A stretch of 9,712 bases of DNA from JBBDWJ01 sp040902925. GTDB taxonomy: Bacteria; Acidobacteriota; Terriglobia; Bryobacterales; UBA6623. A model generated the notes under the pieces. The model worked only from the letters and a program-made list of their open reading frames with translations, was not told the DNA's origin and made no database searches. Positions 6,362 to 9,712 of this stretch are shown piece after piece (the stretch's first letter is position 1; every line of letters starts with the position of its first letter). The position numbers and the translations under genes are program-made. Location of the stretch: the NCBI GenBank assembly GCA_040902925.1, contig JBBDWJ010000009.1, positions 1 through 9,712 on the forward strand, in the 5' to 3' direction.

Positions 6362-7069
6362 TCACCGCAAAAACTGCATCAGCGCCAGGAATCCCAGCGC
6401 GGCCCCCAGGATAACCCAGTCGCGCGGCCCGACCGAAGGCGTTTCCAGCAGCTTGAAATGCCCATGAAAACCGCGCGCGAGCATCGCCTGGTGGATCCGC
6501 TCGGCGCGGCCGTAACTGCGCGCGAATAGCACCGCGACGGCTCCCGCCGCCGCTTCCAGCAAAGGCCTACGGCGCCGTTGCGGCGCGCGGCAGCGGCTTG
6601 CGCGCCGCATATTTTGCGCCTGCTCGACAAGCAGAAACAGGTAGCGGTAGACGAAGTGCAGAATCATTCCGAAAAACCGCGGCACGCCGAGCGACTCGAG
6701 GCCGCGTAACAGCTTCGGGAACGTCGTCGTCGCCAGCAGCAGCAACACGGCGACCGCCGACAAATACCCGCGGGCGAGAACCGCCCAGGCCCGTATCGGT
6801 TCGCCGCCGGCGAGGTTCAGAATCACGACTCCGGCGACGAATGGCAACACAATCAGCCCGCGCGCCAGCACCTTCCACCAAGGCAGCCGCGCCAGCAAGG
6901 AAGCCGTGCATAGCAGCAAAAAGTAGATAGCGAAAAGCGCGATCTCGTGGGGGCGCGTGAAGCTGACCGACAGCAGCACACCCAGCGTAATGACGATCTT
7001 GGCGCGCGCATCGAGCCGGTGCAGGGGGCTGTCGAGGCGGCTCCAACGCTCCAGGGCAAGATGATGCAA
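6362..7069 (-). CDS. cbiQ: ECF transporter transmembrane protein, CbiQ-type (EcfT)
   Basis: This integral membrane coupling subunit links the ATPase to the metal-binding S-component. The 235-aa protein begins MHHLALERWSRLDSPLHRLD.RAK, the characteristic CbiQ start. Several hydrophobic segments follow, then RSYGRAERIHQAMLARGFHG, the coupling region with the ARG motif that contacts the ATPase grooves. The start is a TTG two bases after the stop of the PDGLE gene, so translational coupling is likely. A weak GAGAGAG precedes it. The arginine-rich insert RRASRCRAPQRRRRP lies in the cytoplasmic region and is more basic than usual. Confidence 0.92.
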   Translation of the reverse strand: MHHLALERWSRLDSPLHRLDARAKIVITLGVLLSVSFTRPHEIALFAIYFLLLCTASLLARLPWWKVLARGLIVLPFVAGVVILNLAGGEPIRAWAVLARGYLSAVAVLLLLATTTFPKLLRGLESLGVPRFFGMILHFVYRYLFLLVEQAQNMRRASRCRAPQRRRRPLLEAAAGAVAVLFARSYGRAERIHQAMLARGFHGHFKLLETPSVGPRDWVILGAALGFLALMQFLR

Positions 7070-7071
7070 AC

Positions 7072-7371
7072 TCAGCTCTCTCTTCTCTTTTTGAGGGTGC
7101 TGCCCAGCAGCGCTCCAAAACCCCAGAGCAGGGCGATGCCGAGAGCGCCCGCCGTAACCTGAGCCAGCCAGGAGCTTTTGACGAAAGCAGCCTCATAGTC
7201 CGCAAACGGGCTCCAGGCAACGCCCTGCTCGGCGCGGCTGGCGAAGCCCAGAGCTTCGGCGACACGTTCCAGCCCGTCGGGCATCGACGAGGCGATCACG
7301 ACACCCAGCAGCACAAGCGCGGCTGTCACGACGGCGAAGAACCGGATGGTCTTGGTCATTCCGTGTGTCAT
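7072..7371 (-). CDS. PDGLE-domain protein, CbiN/NikN-like accessory subunit of Ni/Co transporter
   Basis: This is a small membrane protein of about 99 aa with one N-terminal hydrophobic segment (about 8-27), then MPDGLERVAEALGF (30-43) and SPFADYE (54-60), a second hydrophobic segment (about 69-90) and a basic tail. PDGLE followed by SP..DY defines the PDGLE family, which accompanies or is fused to CbiM/NikM and takes the place of CbiN. Here it is a separate gene between cbiM and cbiQ. The start is uncertain: ATGs at 7407, 7371 and 7359 are in frame and none has a good Shine-Dalgarno sequence. I chose 7371 because the hydrophobic segment follows directly. Confidence 0.82.
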   Translation of the reverse strand: MTHGMTKTIRFFAVVTAALVLLGVVIASSMPDGLERVAEALGFASRAEQGVAWSPFADYEAAFVKSSWLAQVTAGALGIALLWGFGALLGSTLKKRRES

Positions 7372-7454
7372 TGGCCGAAGTTCCGATTTCTGCCGGTGAG
7401 CAGACATTGCCGAAGGTTCGACGTCCCTGTAGGCTGGCGCGCCGTTCGCGCTTG

Positions 7455-8153
7455 CTAGTCGCCCGAGGCCTCAGCGCGCCGCGCGACCGGCTTCCCGTCT
7501 TCGATCCGGGAAGCGGCTGGCGCTGGGCTTCCGAGCCCGGCGTACACAAACCCGGGATTGAGCCGCTCGATGGCCGTTAGGCTGGCCGCTGTTATCGCTC
7601 CTTCGGCCAAGCCGGTGAGGGCGTGGATTCCCAGCATCGACGTGAACAGAGCCCCCGCGGGCGCTACATGGGACAGCCACAGCTCGGCCGAGGCAAACAG
7701 CGCACCGGCCATCAGCGACAGCCAGCCGCCCACGAACGCCGCCATGCGCCGGGACCCGGCGCGGCGGCCAAGCCACCTGGCGGGTAGATATCCTGCCCAA
7801 ACGCCGATGACCGCCATATTGACCACGTTGGCCCCTAGCGCGAGCAAGCCGCCATCCTGGAACACCAGCGCTTGTACGACCAGAATCGCCGTCATCACGA
7901 CAACGGCGGCGTTAGGCCCCAGGGTGAGGGCGAGCAGCGCCCCGCCCACGAGATGGCCGGAGGTACCCGCCCAGATGGGGAAATTGATCATCTGGGCCGC
8001 AAAAACGAAGGCGCCCAGGACGCCAAGAAGGGGAATCCGCGACTGTTCAAAGTTCTCCTGCGTGCGGCGCAGGAAATACCCTACCGCCGGAATCGCACCG
8101 GCATCAAGGGCGGCCCACACCGGGGGCGTCAAAAAACCGTCGGGAATGTGCAT
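7455..8153 (-). CDS. cbiM: Cobalt/nickel transport protein CbiM (S-component)
   Basis: This is the metal-binding membrane subunit of the ECF importer. The start at 8153 gives MHIPDGFL, the conserved N-terminus in which the amino group and His2 ligate Ni2+/Co2+. An in-frame GTG at 8180 would bury that motif and is rejected. The 232-aa protein has about six to seven hydrophobic segments, with conserved blocks GTSGHLVGGALLA, FQDGGLLALGANVVNMA and GIHALTGLAEGAITA, all hallmarks of CbiM/NikM. A GGAGG lies 12 bases upstream, longer spacing than usual. A GGCG-AACC-CGCC mini-hairpin in between might shorten the effective distance. The C-terminal tail after GFVYAG is hydrophilic. It is the first gene of cbiM-PDGLE-cbiQ-cbiO. 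Whether nickel or cobalt is carried is not decidable here. Confidence 0.94.
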   Translation of the reverse strand: MHIPDGFLTPPVWAALDAGAIPAVGYFLRRTQENFEQSRIPLLGVLGAFVFAAQMINFPIWAGTSGHLVGGALLALTLGPNAAVVVMTAILVVQALVFQDGGLLALGANVVNMAVIGVWAGYLPARWLGRRAGSRRMAAFVGGWLSLMAGALFASAELWLSHVAPAGALFTSMLGIHALTGLAEGAITAASLTAIERLNPGFVYAGLGSPAPAASRIEDGKPVARRAEASGD

Positions 8154-8176
8154 CAGGCGGGTTCGCCTCCAACTTA

Positions 8177-8197
8177 GCACGATTATTAGATTCGTGC
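8177..8197. promoter_or_regulatory. Candidate operator dyad upstream of cbiM
   Basis: GCACGA, nine AT-rich bases and TCGTGC form a 6-9-6 perfect dyad ending 24 bases before the cbiM ATG. Its centre includes, on the minus strand, TAATAAT, which could serve as a -10 element. A regulator bound here would block cbiM. It does not match the NikR half-site pattern I know (GTATGA/TCATAC). The function is inferred. Confidence 0.35.
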
Positions 8198-8239
8198 CAT
8201 TGCAGCCGTACGGATCGACGAGCGCAAGCCGCGAAGCGC

Positions 8240-8278
8240 GGGCGCGCCTTCCTGCCTGGGAAACAGGAAAGCGCGCCC
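8240..8278. other. Long GC-rich hairpin in the cbiM upstream region
   Basis: Bases 8240-8254 and 8264-8278 form a 15-bp stem with a single G.T position and a 9-base loop. No T-run follows on either strand, so it is not a typical intrinsic terminator. It lies between the molybdopterin gene and cbiM and may separate the two transcripts or form part of the cbiM leader. I do not recognise a cobalamin or NiCo riboswitch here. Confidence 0.5.
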
Positions 8279-8318
8279 CTCGTGCGGTGGGTGGGATCGT
8301 GGTGGAATCAGAACTCGA

Positions 8319-8340
8319 CGGGCTGTCGCCCGCCAGCCCG
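8319..8340 (-). terminator. Possible weak terminator after the molybdopterin-binding gene
   Basis: CGGGCTG (8319-8325) and CAGCCCG (8334-8340) form a 7-bp stem with an 8-base loop, 14 bases past the stop codon at 8355. No T-run follows, so termination is uncertain. Confidence 0.3.
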
Positions 8341-8354
8341 CCCCGTGGGCCTGC

Positions 8355-9329
8355 CTATTGCAGCAAGCCTCCATGTCCGAGCGCAGACACCTCCGCGGTA
8401 GTGATCCGGTAGCGGGCCAGCAGAGGAGGCAGGATCAAATCGACCACGTTGGGCTTCGGGGAACGAAAGCAGCCGGGCGCGGTAACGACCGGCGTGTCCC
8501 CCGCATAGCAGAGTTGCAACAGATTGCCGGGTTCGACCGGAGCCAGAAAGCACTCGAGGCGGCATCCGATCCGGCGCATGGCGCACCCAACGACGTCATC
8601 GGGCCCTGCCGGCGCGGTGGTTGACGCCACAAGAATCGCCGTTGGCCGGGCGCGCAGCAAATACTCCAATCCTCGCGCCACCGCGGTTTCCTCTTCGAGC
8701 GCCGACAGGGCGAACGTTGTACGGGCATGAACGCGCTCCAGCCGCGTCTTCATGATTCCCTCGAATAGCAGCCTCGAGCGGTCCGCGTTGCGAGGGTCGG
8801 TATAGAGCACTCCAATCGCCGGCTCTTGAATCGGTCGTGCCTGCAAGATCGGGCCTTTCTGCTTAACCAACTGAATGACCGCTTGATAGGCGTCCCGCGG
8901 GACGGAAAACGGCGCCGTCTTCACAGTGGCGACCCGCTGCCCGGCGCCTGCAAATGCCAAGTTCGGCAGTGTCGCCATCGTGACGCATCCGGAAGAGTTG
9001 ACCTCCCTGAGCAAATGGTCATCGACGAGCAAACAACAATCCTGCGTGGTGACGAGGTTCGCCCTCCCACCGGCAGCCATGTGAATTTCCATGCTGCCGC
9101 AAGCGCTCTCGGATGCCACCGCGAGCGCCGCTTCTTCCTCGGGCACGTCGTTCTCTTCCAGTTGCGCCACCACCACCTGCCGCTGCCCGGCCCCAAGCAG
9201 CAGCCGTACATCGTCTTCGCTAATCAGGTGGCCCTTCGCCAGCAGCTTCTTCCCCGAGCCGTTCTGGAAGATTGGGGCCGTCAGAAGCCGGCCCACCGCA
9301 TCATTGAGTTCAACTACTTGTGTCCTCAA
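8355..9329 (-). CDS. Molybdopterin-binding protein, MoeA/MocA-associated type
   Basis: This probably cytoplasmic protein binds molybdopterin or its cofactor precursors. The 324-aa sequence has an N-terminal MoeA-like opening (VVELNDAVGRLLTAPI) and ARPIQEPAIGVLYTDPR leading into a Rossmann-like MPT-binding domain. Near the C-terminus are AILVASTTAPAGPDDVV (231-247), LECFLAPVEPGNLLQL (258-273) and TAPGCFRSPKPNVVDLILPP (283-302). APGC.RSPK.N..D is the pattern I associate with MPT-binding domains that are often fused to a MobA/MocA-like cytidylyltransferase. No such transferase domain is present here. The start is a TTG at 9329 with GGAGG nine bases upstream. The ORF covers the expected N-terminus. 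The gene lies upstream of cbiM on the same strand, with about 200 bases between. Family confident, role less so. Confidence 0.75.
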   Translation of the reverse strand: MRTQVVELNDAVGRLLTAPIFQNGSGKKLLAKGHLISEDDVRLLLGAGQRQVVVAQLEENDVPEEEAALAVASESACGSMEIHMAAGGRANLVTTQDCCLLVDDHLLREVNSSGCVTMATLPNLAFAGAGQRVATVKTAPFSVPRDAYQAVIQLVKQKGPILQARPIQEPAIGVLYTDPRNADRSRLLFEGIMKTRLERVHARTTFALSALEEETAVARGLEYLLRARPTAILVASTTAPAGPDDVVGCAMRRIGCRLECFLAPVEPGNLLQLCYAGDTPVVTAPGCFRSPKPNVVDLILPPLLARYRITTAEVSALGHGGLLQ

Positions 9330-9712
9330 GTCCTTCTCCCTCCGTGTACAAAGCTATTCCGAGTTTGCATTGTGCGAAAAAGTATATCGTATTGATGATT
9401 AATCGCATCTAATTTTAAGATAAACTTAATGCAATAATCAGGAGAAGACATTACCGGGCCGCCCCGGCAGGAAGATTCATGCAATGGGGAACGCAGTGTG
9501 CCAAACAAGAAACGACTGGGAAAGTGGGTGTTTTCTTGCCGTTATTCCCTTGGAAAGAGTGAAGCCTAAGCGCACTGCAGCGGGTGAAGACAAACCGTGA
9601 GATGGATTACTCTATCGGCGCCGGGCGATGCGGACAGCCGCGGCTAGCAGCCCGTGTTGAAAGTGCCGTGGGTCGCGCGGCGGACTCCTGCGGCCGCTCG
9701 GCTAGGAGTGAG
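9330..9712. other. Gene-free region upstream of the molybdopterin gene
   Basis: No convincing CDS is found here. A 60-codon minus-strand reading frame (9326-9508) lacks a Shine-Dalgarno sequence and similarity. Bases 9365-9440 are strongly AT-rich, unlike the rest of the window. On the minus strand they contain TATACT (plus bases 9382-9387), a good -10 without a clear -35, so this is the probable promoter region of the molybdopterin gene. Bases 9590-9712 are GC-rich and include ACTCCT (9684-9689) with AGGAGT (9704-9709), a hairpin with an inner GCC/GGC stem. I cannot assign it to a known RNA, and the window ends there. Confidence 0.5.

Noticed and set aside
5718..6467. 249-codon + frame opposite cbiO
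   Set aside because: Antisense of a clear CbiO gene; no motif of its own.
8154..8354. Cobalamin or NiCo riboswitch for cbiM
   Set aside because: No GCCACTG box or other cobalamin-riboswitch core is visible, and the NiCo consensus is not recognisable by eye. A covariance search would settle it.
7558..8412. 284-codon + frame opposite cbiM and the cbiM upstream region
   Set aside because: Antisense shadow; the minus strand encodes an unambiguous CbiM with the MHIPDG N-terminus.
9488..9504. Sigma54-like promoter (TGGCAC...TTCC) on the minus strand
   Set aside because: The -12 element lacks the GC dinucleotide, and the site is far upstream of the gene.
9326..9508. 60-codon minus ORF ending at the start of the molybdopterin gene
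   Set aside because: No ribosome-binding site, no recognisable similarity, and it runs through the AT-rich promoter-like block.

Overview
The window is high-GC bacterial chromosome, about 60% or more by eye, carrying ordinary core and accessory genes. Tandem AGGTGTC/GACACCT-type repeats sit in the gaps around cca. From memory, not a search, such intergenic repeats recall Acidobacteriota, and a soil or sediment acidobacterium would fit the gene content. I hold the phylum call only moderately. There are no tRNA or rRNA genes, CRISPR arrays or transposases.

Region 1 (1-1542): a CCA-adding enzyme/poly(A) polymerase-type nucleotidyltransferase with an HD domain lies on +. GACACCT-type repeats lie on both sides of it. 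The downstream copies are inverted and could fold into a bidirectional terminator between the convergent genes cca and tsaD. Region 2 (1543-2664, minus): tsaD, the t6A tRNA-modification enzyme. Both of these first genes act on tRNA.

Region 3 (about 2665-3120) is the most unusual part. On the minus strand it has a sigma70-like promoter, then a ribosome-binding site complementary over 18 nt to the usual bacterial 16S rRNA 3' tail, then a 16-codon ORF. This is followed by about 180 nt dense in inverted repeats, ending in a GC-rich hairpin. The hairpin's 12-nt loop can pair over 9 nt with an upstream segment. The 5' Shine-Dalgarno region is also complementary over 13 nt to the bases just before the tsaD ATG. 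I read this as an undescribed structured RNA or leader with a built-in mini-ORF, either free-standing or controlling tsaD. I could not match it to a class I know.

Region 4 (3121-5513, +): an ABC-2 type exporter pair, ATPase then a roughly 12-TM permease, joined by an ATGA overlap and divergent from region 3. Region 5 (5583-8153, minus): an energy-coupling-factor nickel/cobalt importer in the order cbiM, PDGLE (CbiN-like) subunit, cbiQ, cbiO. Upstream of cbiM lie a 21-bp dyad and a long GC-rich hairpin. Region 6 (8355-9329, minus): a molybdopterin-binding MoeA/MocA-like protein without a cytidylyltransferase domain. Region 7 (9330-9712): no convincing gene; an AT-rich promoter-like stretch for the molybdopterin gene, then GC-rich sequence with a hairpin at the window edge.

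Together, regions 5 and 6 suggest metal supply (Ni/Co) beside molybdenum-cofactor handling, but a shared function is only inferred from proximity.
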